This document shows positions 15,392 through 23,865 of a DNA stretch of 34,020 nucleotides, in pieces. Positions within the stretch are counted from its first letter, which is position 1, and every line of letters starts with the position of its first letter. Made by a program: the position numbers and the translations under genes. The notes beneath the pieces were generated by a model. It was not told the origin of the DNA and ran no database searches. It worked only from the letters and a program-made list of their open reading frames with translations. Source of the DNA: an uncultured Verrucomicrobiota bacterium (GTDB taxonomy: Bacteria > Verrucomicrobiota > Verrucomicrobiia > Opitutales > Seribacteraceae); contig CACHJU010000023.1 of the NCBI GenBank assembly GCA_902580225.1, positions 1 to 34,020 of the forward strand, written 5' to 3'.

Positions 15392-18300
15392 ATGAATTTG
15401 CGATTTTTATTTTTTTTAACTCTCCCCGTAATCAATTTGATTGCTGATGAGTTGTCATTTTTTGAATCAAAAATCCGGCCTGTGCTGTCAGAAAAATGCT
15501 ATGAATGTCACAGTGCCAAGTCTTCCAAAATCAAAGGCGGTTTACGGCTGGATCATATCAAACTTATTTTGGAAGGTGGCGAAACGGGTCCAGGCTTAGT
15601 CAAAGGGAATTTGAATGAATCTCTGATAATTGAAGCAATCCGGTACGATGATCAGGATTTTCATATGCCCCCGAAAGAAAAATTATCCAATCAAGTGGTA
15701 GAGGATTTTGAAAAGTGGATTGCGGACGGCGCATTTTGGCCGGATGAACCAATTCCCAATCTACTGTCTTCCAAGAAACGGACTTCTTTTAATTTGGAAA
15801 ATCGTAAAAATACTCATTGGTGTTGGCAACCAATAACTTCGCCTTCGTTGCCCCCAGACTTGACTTCTAATCACAATCCAATCGATTATTTTATTGCTAC
15901 CCGATTAAGCGAAAAAGGATTACTTCCGGCATTGGAAACTGATAAGAGGACATGGTTGCGTCGGGTAACTTTTGATCTGACCGGATTGCCTCCCACCTTG
16001 GAGGAAATCGGTAGTTTTATTTCAGACAATTCGAAGTACGCCTTTAATGATGTGGTAGACCGTTTGCTTTCGAGTATTCATTACGGAGAAAAATGGGCCC
16101 GGCATTGGATGGATTTGGTTCGGTACGCTGAAACCTGTGGGCATGAATTTGACTATCCATTGGAAAATCCTTATGAGTATCGCGATTATTTGATTCGTGC
16201 TTTTAATTCAGATGTCCCCTACGACCAGTTTCTGCGAGAGCATATTGCAGGGGATCTTATAAAAGAGCCGAGGAGGCATCCCTCGGAAAAATTCAACGAA
16301 TCCATTATTGGAACTGGTTTCTGGTATTTTCATGAGGCAGTCCATGCACCAACTGATCCAAAAGTCGATAACGCCGACCGAATGGAAAATCAACTGGATG
16401 TTTTTGGAAAAACCTTCCTCGGATTAACAATTGGTTGTGCTCGTTGCCACGATCATAAGTTTGATGCTATTTCGGAGAAGGATTACTATTCGCTCGCTTC
16501 CTTCATGCAGGGAAGTACTAGGCAGGAGTATCCTCTAGATGTTGGTCAGAAAAGGAAGAAAATTGCCAATGAAATTGAAGACCTATGCAAGTCGGCGTTC
16601 TCCTATTTGCCGGCTACGCAGGAGGATTTTCACATAACACATCTACCCAGTAAATATTGGCTGGGTGCTCTGCAACTTACCAATTCCAGCCTTCTAGAAT
16701 TTAGAAAAGAGGCTAATTCTAATGTAAAAATTTTTGCAGATTTTGAAAATGGTTTGAGCGGTTGGAAATCGATTGGGAAAGCTTTTTCAAAACCGATTTT
16801 AAAGGGTTCGAATGAGGCGAAATCGATTACTGGATATACTGGCGATGGTTGGGCTTCTTCATTAAATAAAGATCCAAAAAAATCAATTGGTTCGCTAATG
16901 TCTCCGAAAATTAAGGTTGAGCATCGTTTTCTTAATTTTTCTGTTGGTGGTGGGCAGTTCAACGATGTGGGGGTGGAGTTATGGGCTGACGGCAGGAGGA
17001 TTTTAGTCTCTCGCGGAGAAAACAGTGATATGTTAGTATCAAAGAGTTGGGATTTGGAAGATTATCATCTAAGGGAGATCGAAATTAGGATCGTTGACAA
17101 CGCAACGGGCAGATGGGGACATATACATGCAGACCAGTTTGAATTTGCTCAATTTCCGACAGATCCAAAGCCTGATAAACCAGTTCCTCCGAATTCAGTG
17201 GTTGAAAGATATGCCCAAGCAAACGGGTTAAATGGTAAAACTCTTGATGCTTGGTGTATGCACTTTAATCAGTTAAACAACCTTCAATCTCTATCACAAA
17301 GAATAAAAAGTGCCAAAAACTCGCACATTGGATTAGCCAATGTGGAAGACGATTTCATTCAAAACAGTCAATGCTTTGCTACTTTCAATTCCTTGGAAAT
17401 TCCCAAGGGCTGGAAGATCACAGGTGAAGCTTTTAAACCGCGAGGGCATCGATTAGTTTCTTTCGACGGATCTTATCTTTTTCCTAACCGGAATGTACTC
17501 TCCTCTCATGTTTTAGGAGATAGACGGGTGGGCAACCTGCGGTCCCCGCATTTTAAAATTGAGCATGATCAAATTCTAGTTAAGGCTAAGGCCAAGAAAG
17601 GTTTCATGCGAGTAGTGATTGATAATTACCATATGGGTAAACATTCAGGCTTACTTTTCGGAGGCACTGTGATCAAGGAAGCAAACTCCGAGGCTGATTT
17701 CAAATGGTTCAGTTTATCCCCTAAAAAATACAAAGGCCATTGGGCCTACCTTGAATTTGTGGATCGGGGTACAGATGCTTATCTGGAAATTGATCAAGTT
17801 AGATTTTCAAATTCCGGAATTGGAAGAATACCTGACTCTAGATTTTCTTTTCTGCTGGGGGATGATAAAATTGAGGCAAGCAATCTCCCTAAATTCCTAG
17901 ATGGTTTTCTACAAAAATCATTCGATAAAATTAATACGGGCAATTTCTCAGGGGAAGAATATGAATTTCTTAATTACCTTTACAGTGAGGGACTAATTCA
18001 ACTTGAAAATCAAAAAAACATCTCTGAACGATTGAAACAAGCCGAAGCCATAGATTCCAAAACACCCATTGAAAGATACACAATGGCAATGGGGCAGGGA
18101 AGTCCTTTCCAAGGGAATGTTTATGTGCGGGGAAGTCCTCATAAATTGGGCGATCCAGTGGTTGGACGAAATCTTACTGCCTTGGGTGGAAAATCCGGAT
18201 CTCGTCTTGATTTAGCGGATCAATTAATTTCAGATGACAATCCACTTGTGTCCCGCGTGATGGTGAACCGCATATGGTTGCAGTTTTTTGGTCGGGGTAT

Positions 18301-19072
18301 CGTTCCAACTCCGGATGATTTTGGTCCAATGGGACAGGAACCCAGCCATCCAGATCTCCTGGATTGGTTGGCCACTGACTTTCGAGAAAATAATTGGTCT
18401 GTTAAGAGCCTGATTCGCAAAATTGTGCTTTCTAAAACCTATCGTCAATCAAGTAGTTTAAATCCATCTTCCGTCAAGGAAGAGGTCAATAAAGCCGATC
18501 CGCAAAACATTTTACTGCACAAAATGCCAGTTCGACGATTACAGGCAGAGGCCATCAGGGATTCAATTCTTTCATTCTCTGGTCGGATTGATAAAAAGCT
18601 TTTTGGCCCTTCGGTTCCAATTTATAAAACTGCTTTCATGACCGGCCGAGGAGGAAAGAAAAATGGACCACTTGACGGTGCCGGAAGAAGGAGCATCTAC
18701 GGTTCAGTTTATCGGAATTTTCTTTCGCCTTTTATGTTGGCCTTTGATCAACCTGCTCCTTTTGGAACTAAAGGTAAGAGGTCTGTTTCCAATGTTCCGG
18801 CACAATCTTTGGCTCTAATGAATGATCCATTTGTAATTGGCCAATGCAGGATGATGGGTAAGAATACCTTCCAAGCAAAGAAGCCAAAATTGGAATCGGT
18901 TGATAATCTATTTGAGATGATAACGGGAAAACTTCCAAACCAGAAAGCTCAAGAAAAAATTCTCGCATTTCTAGAAACTCAAACGAAAGCCCATGGTAGT
19001 CTTACCGAATATGTTTGGGCTGATTTAGCCCATATTTTGATAAATTCAAAAGGATTTCTTTTTCTCAACTAA
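15392..19072 (+). CDS. PSD1-type cytochrome c domain protein (DUF1549/DUF1553) with two inserted sandwich modules
   Basis: This is a 1226-residue secreted protein. After a signal peptide (ending about Ala19) comes a PSC1/PSD1 haem-binding motif CYECH (Cys36, Cys39, His40). A DUF1549 region follows (about 140-390), with LTGLPPTLEEI and a second CxxCH in GCARCHDHKFD (near 347). DUF1553 occupies about 890-1215, with SRVMVNRIWLQFFGRGIVPT and DDFGPMGQEPSHPDLLDWLA. Between them lie two similar modules, about 447-592 and 661-810. Each opens with a phenylalanine/glycine/tryptophan stretch ending G-x-AF, then a SP-x-F/I-x-I/V-x-H strand and a late D-Q-x-x-F strand. The first includes SVGGGQFNDVGVELWADG and GRWGHIHADQF, resembling the beta-sandwich of levanases. 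The gene starts 351 bases from the divergent AraC gene and is followed 11 bases later by its DUF1501 partner. Exact activity of PSD1 proteins is unknown; polysaccharide or sugar oxidation is often proposed. Confidence 0.93.
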   Translation: MNLRFLFFLTLPVINLIADELSFFESKIRPVLSEKCYECHSAKSSKIKGGLRLDHIKLILEGGETGPGLVKGNLNESLIIEAIRYDDQDFHMPPKEKLSNQVVEDFEKWIADGAFWPDEPIPNLLSSKKRTSFNLENRKNTHWCWQPITSPSLPPDLTSNHNPIDYFIATRLSEKGLLPALETDKRTWLRRVTFDLTGLPPTLEEIGSFISDNSKYAFNDVVDRLLSSIHYGEKWARHWMDLVRYAETCGHEFDYPLENPYEYRDYLIRAFNSDVPYDQFLREHIAGDLIKEPRRHPSEKFNESIIGTGFWYFHEAVHAPTDPKVDNADRMENQLDVFGKTFLGLTIGCARCHDHKFDAISEKDYYSLASFMQGSTRQEYPLDVGQKRKKIANEIEDLCKSAFSYLPATQEDFHITHLPSKYWLGALQLTNSSLLEFRKEANSNVKIFADFENGLSGWKSIGKAFSKPILKGSNEAKSITGYTGDGWASSLNKDPKKSIGSLMSPKIKVEHRFLNFSVGGGQFNDVGVELWADGRRILVSRGENSDMLVSKSWDLEDYHLREIEIRIVDNATGRWGHIHADQFEFAQFPTDPKPDKPVPPNSVVERYAQANGLNGKTLDAWCMHFNQLNNLQSLSQRIKSAKNSHIGLANVEDDFIQNSQCFATFNSLEIPKGWKITGEAFKPRGHRLVSFDGSYLFPNRNVLSSHVLGDRRVGNLRSPHFKIEHDQILVKAKAKKGFMRVVIDNYHMGKHSGLLFGGTVIKEANSEADFKWFSLSPKKYKGHWAYLEFVDRGTDAYLEIDQVRFSNSGIGRIPDSRFSFLLGDDKIEASNLPKFLDGFLQKSFDKINTGNFSGEEYEFLNYLYSEGLIQLENQKNISERLKQAEAIDSKTPIERYTMAMGQGSPFQGNVYVRGSPHKLGDPVVGRNLTALGGKSGSRLDLADQLISDDNPLVSRVMVNRIWLQFFGRGIVPTPDDFGPMGQEPSHPDLLDWLATDFRENNWSVKSLIRKIVLSKTYRQSSSLNPSSVKEEVNKADPQNILLHKMPVRRLQAEAIRDSILSFSGRIDKKLFGPSVPIYKTAFMTGRGGKKNGPLDGAGRRSIYGSVYRNFLSPFMLAFDQPAPFGTKGKRSVSNVPAQSLALMNDPFVIGQCRMMGKNTFQAKKPKLESVDNLFEMITGKLPNQKAQEKILAFLETQTKAHGSLTEYVWADLAHILINSKGFLFLN

Positions 19073-19083
19073 ACTTATAATTC

Positions 19084-20499
19084 ATGCATTGTAACCAATT
19101 TAATACTCCGTTGTCCCGAAGATCCATGCTTCAATCCTGTGCCATGGGATTTGGAGGACTCGCTTTTTCTGCCCTGAGTAGTAATTCAATGGCTTCTCCG
19201 TTGTTTCCCAAGAAGCCACATTTTACACCCCGTGCCAAAAATGTGATTTTTCTTTACATGGACGGCGGTCCATCGCATGTGGATATTTTTGATTACAAGC
19301 CAGCGTTGGAAAAATATAATGGAAAAGATCCCCGCGAAGTAATTGGAAAACTAGCCCCCACTCAATTTGATAATATTGGCAAAATTCTAAAAAGCCCGTG
19401 GGAATTTAAGCAAAGGGGACAAAGTGGACACTGGGTATCGGATCTTTTTCCGCACATTGCACAAGACGAGGTTATTGACGAAATCTCGATGGTTAAATCA
19501 ATGACTTCCAATTTTTCCGAGCATACCTCTGCTAATTATTTTCTGCACACTGGAAGCGGATTTCAGGGGCGCCCCAGTATGGGAGCATGGTTTGGGTACG
19601 GATTGGGAACAGAAAATCAAAACTTACCTGGGTTTGTTGTGTTGAATGGAGGACTCATTCCGCCGGGTGGTTTAGATTGTTTTGGTTCAGGCTTTTTACC
19701 TGCAAGTTACCAAGGGTCGGTTTTCCTTCCACAAAATGAACCGGTTGCCAATATCAAACCCAAGGAGAAGTCGGCTGAATTACAGAAAAATAAATTATCT
19801 CTGCTCTCAGATTTAGATTCATCCTCCCTAGAGGAAATGGATTTTGACCCCCAAGTTGAAGCCGCGATTCAAAATTACGAAACTGCATATCAGATGCAGA
19901 GTTCAGTTCCCGAGTTGATGGATTTGACTGGTGAATCCGAAGTGGTCAAAAAATCATACGGTATGGATTCGGATTTTAAGAATACCCGGACCTTTGGGAT
20001 GCAATGCCTTCTGGCCCGTCGATTGGTCCAACGAGGCGTTCGTTTCATTGAGTTGACCTGTCCAGGGGGGAATGGTGACCGGTGGGACCAGCACGGTGGG
20101 TTAGTGGATGGTCATGGTAAGAATTGTAAATCCGTTGATCAACCGATTGCCGCACTCATTCGTGATCTAAGAAAATTAGGTATGCTGGATGACACCTTGG
20201 TTGTCTGGACGGGAGAGTTTGGTCGTACCCCATTTGCCCAAGGATCAAACGGGCGAGATCATAATCCCTTTGGGTTCACAACTTGGTTTGCAGGCGGGGG
20301 AATCAATCCTGGAGTAACAGTCGGAGCAACCGATGAATTCGGATACAAAGCGGTGGAAAACCGTTATGAAATTCATGATCTGCATGCGACAATGCTTTAT
20401 TTATTAGGAATCGAGCATACGGAAAGTACTTTTCGTTTTGGAGGTAGAGATATGAGACTTACCGAAGTCTTCGGGCATTTGATAAAAGAGATTCTTTAA
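19084..20499 (+). CDS. DUF1501 domain-containing protein, Tat-exported
   Basis: This is a 471-residue DUF1501 protein, distantly related to sulfatases of the alkaline phosphatase superfamily. A twin-arginine leader (SRRSMLQSCAMGFGGLAFSA) predicts folded export. Landmarks are NVIFLYMDGGPSHVDIFDYKP, the GKD..EVIGK region, TGSGFQGRPSMGAWFGYGLG, RGVRFIELTCPGG with DQHGG, and the C-terminal VVWTGEFGRTPFAQGS...GRDHNPFGFTTWFAGGGI. Length and motif order are standard. DUF1501 genes almost always sit beside PSD1/DUF1553 genes, as here (11 bases apart), and the two products probably act together outside the cytoplasmic membrane. Function is not established. No strong terminator follows; the short hairpin AATGG-TAT-CCATT near 20517 lacks a T-run. 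Confidence 0.95.
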   Translation: MHCNQFNTPLSRRSMLQSCAMGFGGLAFSALSSNSMASPLFPKKPHFTPRAKNVIFLYMDGGPSHVDIFDYKPALEKYNGKDPREVIGKLAPTQFDNIGKILKSPWEFKQRGQSGHWVSDLFPHIAQDEVIDEISMVKSMTSNFSEHTSANYFLHTGSGFQGRPSMGAWFGYGLGTENQNLPGFVVLNGGLIPPGGLDCFGSGFLPASYQGSVFLPQNEPVANIKPKEKSAELQKNKLSLLSDLDSSSLEEMDFDPQVEAAIQNYETAYQMQSSVPELMDLTGESEVVKKSYGMDSDFKNTRTFGMQCLLARRLVQRGVRFIELTCPGGNGDRWDQHGGLVDGHGKNCKSVDQPIAALIRDLRKLGMLDDTLVVWTGEFGRTPFAQGSNGRDHNPFGFTTWFAGGGINPGVTVGATDEFGYKAVENRYEIHDLHATMLYLLGIEHTESTFRFGGRDMRLTEVFGHLIKEIL

Positions 20500-20615
20500 A
20501 TTTTTTGTCCACAAATGGTATCCATTGGCAAAATTATTAATAATTGAAGTTTATTATTCCCTACTAATTTACTTAAAATTTTTGAATCTTTATTTTAAGG
20601 AATCGTTGTTTTGAG

Positions 20616-20637
20616 TTTTGTTGAAATTTTGTTGAAA
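20616..20637. repeat. Perfect 11-bp tandem repeat (two copies)
   Basis: TTTTGTTGAAA occurs at 20616-20626 and again at 20627-20637 with no gap. The unit is about one helical turn, so both copies face the same side of the DNA. It lies in the 339-base spacer between the DUF1501 and vWA genes, which otherwise holds no gene that I can see. Confidence 0.8.
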
Positions 20638-20693
20638 GTTTTAGATTTGTAGGGATTGTTTGAACTGAATTATTTTTTGCAAATAATTCGGAA

Positions 20694-20725
20694 TTTTAGC
20701 TATGTACTATTTTAGCCATGTACTA
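20694..20725. repeat. 16-bp tandem repeat (two copies, one mismatch)
   Basis: TTTTAGCTATGTACTA (20694-20709) is followed directly by TTTTAGCCATGTACTA (20710-20725); only the eighth base differs. It lies 114 bases upstream of the vWA gene start. Each copy contains a TGTAC element with partial symmetry. It could be a pair of protein binding sites or a replication slippage product. Confidence 0.8.
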
Positions 20726-20838
20726 TTAATGGACCTCTATATTTATTTAATACCTTGCTTTTAAGACTTGAGTGTTATTATTTTTAATAAAAAATATTAA
20801 TAGTAGACATAATTAAAACTAGTAAATTTCTCATATAA

Positions 20839-21912
20839 ATGTCCAAATCCGTAATAGCCCCAATCCAACATGAAACGACAGCACCCTTGGAAAGCTCATT
20901 TTCAAAGTATCTCAGAACATATAGACTGCTAAATAGTCTGCTTCTGGCTTTATTTTTTATGGTGATGACATTTTCCGTATTTTGGAACATGATGATGGGA
21001 CTTCCTCTAACCGATGATGTGGGTTCAGATTTTTCCGATGCGGGTCAACCCACAGCAGCACCGAAGAAACAGGAACAAAAAGTAAGGCTCATGCAGAGGC
21101 AAAAACAGGCAAAACCCTCTCAGAAGTTTACTTTTCAAGCTCAAGCTATTTCAGAAATTTCGGCCCCAGTTGTGGACATTGATACCAAATCTCTTAATCC
21201 TGCGATAGCTATGAGTCCGATGGGTAATATCGGAGATGTAAGTGTAAATGTGGATATGTCCGTTCTGAACAAGGCTTTTGCTTCCAATTTTATGGGGATT
21301 AAATCAAAAGCGAATAAAATTCTTTTTATAATAGATTATTCGGCTTCGATGAATGGACGGGACAAGGTTATGAGAAGTGAGTTAACTAAGGCGATTGATA
21401 AATTACCTGCGGTTGGTTCGGTCTCGGTAATCTTTTTTTCCGGACCGACTTGGGTAGCCGGAGAAGATGCTAAAGCACTTCATAAAAACTGGAACGGTAC
21501 CAACGGAAGTGGTTGGAAGCCAAATGAAGGCTACACTCCAATTCGCCCGAAGTGGTTACCGGTTACCCCATCGGTCAAAAAGAAATTAGCTAAAGCGGTG
21601 AAGGAAACTCCTTTAACTTTGGGCACGGTATGGGATAATTCTTTTGAATGGGCTTTTTATATGAATCCAAAGCCAGATGTAATTTACTTTATGACGGATG
21701 GAAATTCCAACAAAGCCTTTCAAGGTATCGATCTTATTAAAAAGAAAAAAGGTCGCACCAAGATTTATACGATTGGTTATGGAGCTCCAGCAGGAGCGAA
21801 GTTGCCTCTTGAGGAAATTGCTGCGTTGACAGGTGGAAAAAGTAAATTTGTGGAGATGGATGAAATAAGATTGATGGAAAAAGAAATTGAAGCCAATGGA
21901 CTTGCGAACTGA
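20839..21912 (+). CDS. Membrane-anchored von Willebrand factor A (vWA) domain protein
   Basis: This 357-residue protein has a cytoplasmic N terminus, one transmembrane segment (about residues 31-52), a low-complexity Ala/Gln/Lys linker (residues about 70-100, with APKKQEQKVRLMQRQKQAK) and a vWA domain to the end. The metal-ion-dependent adhesion site is complete: IIDYSASM (Asp166, Ser168, Ser170), a Thr in TLGTVWDNS and Asp in YFMTDGNSN. The domain should lie outside the membrane and bind a partner through a divalent cation. The gene stands alone, without the MoxR ATPase or Bat genes that often accompany vWA proteins. The repeat-rich spacer upstream and the strong terminator downstream suggest it is its own transcription unit. 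The binding partner is unknown. Confidence 0.88.
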   Translation: MSKSVIAPIQHETTAPLESSFSKYLRTYRLLNSLLLALFFMVMTFSVFWNMMMGLPLTDDVGSDFSDAGQPTAAPKKQEQKVRLMQRQKQAKPSQKFTFQAQAISEISAPVVDIDTKSLNPAIAMSPMGNIGDVSVNVDMSVLNKAFASNFMGIKSKANKILFIIDYSASMNGRDKVMRSELTKAIDKLPAVGSVSVIFFSGPTWVAGEDAKALHKNWNGTNGSGWKPNEGYTPIRPKWLPVTPSVKKKLAKAVKETPLTLGTVWDNSFEWAFYMNPKPDVIYFMTDGNSNKAFQGIDLIKKKKGRTKIYTIGYGAPAGAKLPLEEIAALTGGKSKFVEMDEIRLMEKEIEANGLAN

Positions 21913-21969
21913 TTTTTAACTGATTGAATTTATTAAAAAGACTTCTTCAATCGTGATTTGATTTAATCC

Positions 21970-22001
21970 AAAAAAAGACCATCTTAGGATGGTCTTTTTT
22001 T
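21970..22001 (+). terminator. Rho-independent terminator after the vWA gene
   Basis: A perfect 14-bp inverted repeat, seven A then GACCATC, loop TTAG, GATGGTC then seven T, lies 57 bases after the vWA stop. The run of T follows the hairpin on the plus strand and, because of the matching A-run, also on the minus strand. It can therefore serve the convergent small lipoprotein gene (stop at 22024) as a bidirectional terminator. Confidence 0.92.
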
Positions 22002-22023
22002 AAATCTTTGGACTAAGATAATT

Positions 22024-22152
22024 TTACTCAGATGTGCCAGTTTCTGCTTCAGTCGTATTTCCATCTCCATCTCCATCTTCGCCCGCGCCACCGCTGCAAG
22101 ATGCGAAGAGGGCCAACGAAAGGATACTTAATAAGGTCAGAAAGTTTTTCAT
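22024..22152 (-). CDS. Small 42-residue lipoprotein
   Basis: The minus strand encodes a 42-residue product. It has a textbook lipoprotein leader (MKNFLTLLSILSLALFASC, lipobox FASC, Cys19) and a very short acidic, Gly/Asp-rich tail (GEDGDGDGNTTEAETG) ending at TAA. The start is supported by AGGAAA eight bases upstream of the ATG, one of the few clear Shine-Dalgarno sequences in the window. Mature length is only 24 residues. The stop is 22 bases from the bidirectional terminator. Lipoproteins of this kind resemble entericidin-like peptides in size only; I do not recognise a family. The Asp-Gly repeats might bind cations. Function unknown. Confidence 0.75.
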   Translation of the reverse strand: MKNFLTLLSILSLALFASCSGGAGEDGDGDGNTTEAETGTSE

Positions 22153-22333
22153 GACAACAATTTCCTTTTGTTTGGTTTAATATTGATTTGGTGAGAAGTT
22201 GATTGATTCAACGCCCTTAAATTTAAATTATTTAACTCCTGTCAAGCTGATTCCAAGATGTAATTTATTTAAAACATCTTCATTTTAGTGCATTCGCATT
22301 GCCAAAACTTGGGTATTTTAATTGGCTCTTATA

Positions 22334-23860
22334 ATGTATTATATAGGAATTGATGTAGGAACATCTTCGGTAAAAGCTTTGCTTATCAATGGAGATGGAA
22401 AAGTGATCAATGCGGCTAATCCGGTGTATTCTTTTCAAACTCCAAAGCCACTTTGGGCAGAGGGAAATCCCCTTGATTGGTGGGACGCAACTCAAACGGC
22501 AATTAAAAAATTACTTGTTACTGTTCAATCTCATGAAATTGCTGGAATTGGTCTTACAGGTCAAATGCATGGAATGGTTGCCCTAAATAAAGATGGTAAT
22601 GTTTTGAGACCCTGTATTATGTGGAATGATCAGCGTTCCCATTTGGAGTGTGATGAAATTACGCAAAAAGTCGGTTATGAAAATCTACTCAAAATAACCG
22701 GAAATCCTGTCCTTCCAGGGTTTACCTCACCCAAGATTTTGTGGACTCAGAAAAACGAGTCGGATCTTTTTTCATCAATTGACAAAATTCTATTACCTAA
22801 AGATTTTATCAGATACAAGCTAACCGGAGAATTTTATTCCGATGTTTCTGATGCTTCGGGTACTTCTTTACTTGATGTTGGAAAAAGAAGTTGGTCTTCG
22901 GAAATTTTAGAAATTATGGGTTGGTCTATGTCATGGATGCCAGAAGTTACCGAGTCCACGGAACCCTCTTCTAAAATTTCGTCAGAGACGTCTAAATTAA
23001 CTGGTCTTAAGGCAGGAACCCCTGTTGTGGCAGGTGGAGGAGATTGTGCTGCACAAGCAGTCGGTTCCGGTATAGTAAAGGAGGGGAAAGTATCCGTAAC
23101 CCTAGGAACAAGTGGAGTAGTTTTTGCCCAAAGTGATAAGTATCGAGTTGAGCCTAATGGTAAACTTCATGCATTTTGCCACGCGGTTCCAGGGAAATGG
23201 CATTTAATGGGAGTAATGTTATCTGCGGCAGGTTCCTTCCAGTGGTATAAAAACCAGTTTGGTTTGGAAGAACAAAAAATTGAAAATAATGGTGGGGCGA
23301 ATGCATACGAGCTTTTAACTCAAGAAGCCACTCAAGCCAAAGCAGGTTCTGAAGGTCTATTTTTCCTCCCTTATCTTTCGGGCGAAAGGACTCCCCATCC
23401 TGACCCATATGCCAGAGGTTGTTTTATAGGTATGAGTTTACGTCACCAAAAAAAACACCTTACTCGTGCCGTTTTGGAAGGGGTATCCTATGGTCTTAAT
23501 GATTCTTTGTCTCTCATGAAAAAGTTAGGCGTGAACCCAAGTGAAATTGTACTTTCAGGAGGAGGTTCGCGTTCTGGTTTGTGGAAACAAATACTTGCGG
23601 ATGTGTTTACCACTCCGTGTACAATGGTTAACGCTCTTGAAGGAGCCGCCTATGGAGCCGCGATACTTGCAGCGGTTGGTGTGGGTGGTTTTGCTACTGT
23701 AGAAGATGCATGTAAGGCTTTCATTCAAAAAACAGAAACTATAAATCCAGGGCTCGAACAGGAAATTTATAATCAATATTATCCCATCTATAAATCATTG
23801 TATCCGAGTTTGCAAAATCAGTTTACTCAAATCGCTGAGACCATTTCACCAAACACATAA
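22334..23860 (+). CDS. xylB: Xylulokinase (FGGY family)
   Basis: This is an FGGY carbohydrate kinase of 508 residues, close to the usual xylulokinase length. ATG 22334 is chosen over TTG 22322 because it starts directly at the first strand, MYYIGIDVGTSSVKALL, the ATP phosphate-binding motif. Other xylulokinase landmarks are GLTGQMHGMVALN, RPCIMWNDQRS, TGNPVLPGFTSPKILW, GGGDCAAQAVGSG (catalytic Asp), VTLGTSGVVFA, LPYLSGERTPHPDP and LSGGGSRSGLWKQILADVF. It phosphorylates D-xylulose to xylulose 5-phosphate, feeding the pentose phosphate pathway. There is no xylose isomerase gene nearby. The ABC transporter of the xylose/ribose class is 12 kb upstream. The methyltransferase gene follows after five bases and is probably co-transcribed, although the functions seem unrelated. 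Confidence 0.93.
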   Translation: MYYIGIDVGTSSVKALLINGDGKVINAANPVYSFQTPKPLWAEGNPLDWWDATQTAIKKLLVTVQSHEIAGIGLTGQMHGMVALNKDGNVLRPCIMWNDQRSHLECDEITQKVGYENLLKITGNPVLPGFTSPKILWTQKNESDLFSSIDKILLPKDFIRYKLTGEFYSDVSDASGTSLLDVGKRSWSSEILEIMGWSMSWMPEVTESTEPSSKISSETSKLTGLKAGTPVVAGGGDCAAQAVGSGIVKEGKVSVTLGTSGVVFAQSDKYRVEPNGKLHAFCHAVPGKWHLMGVMLSAAGSFQWYKNQFGLEEQKIENNGGANAYELLTQEATQAKAGSEGLFFLPYLSGERTPHPDPYARGCFIGMSLRHQKKHLTRAVLEGVSYGLNDSLSLMKKLGVNPSEIVLSGGGSRSGLWKQILADVFTTPCTMVNALEGAAYGAAILAAVGVGGFATVEDACKAFIQKTETINPGLEQEIYNQYYPIYKSLYPSLQNQFTQIAETISPNT

Positions 23861-23865
23861 ATAAA

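Noticed and set aside
16630-16962. Minus-strand 110-codon frame inside the PSD1 gene
   Set aside because: It is the complement of a clear coding region and shows no family pattern.
20510-20535. Terminator hairpin AATGG-TAT-CCATT after the DUF1501 gene
   Set aside because: The stem is only five pairs and no T-run follows; it is not convincing as a terminator.
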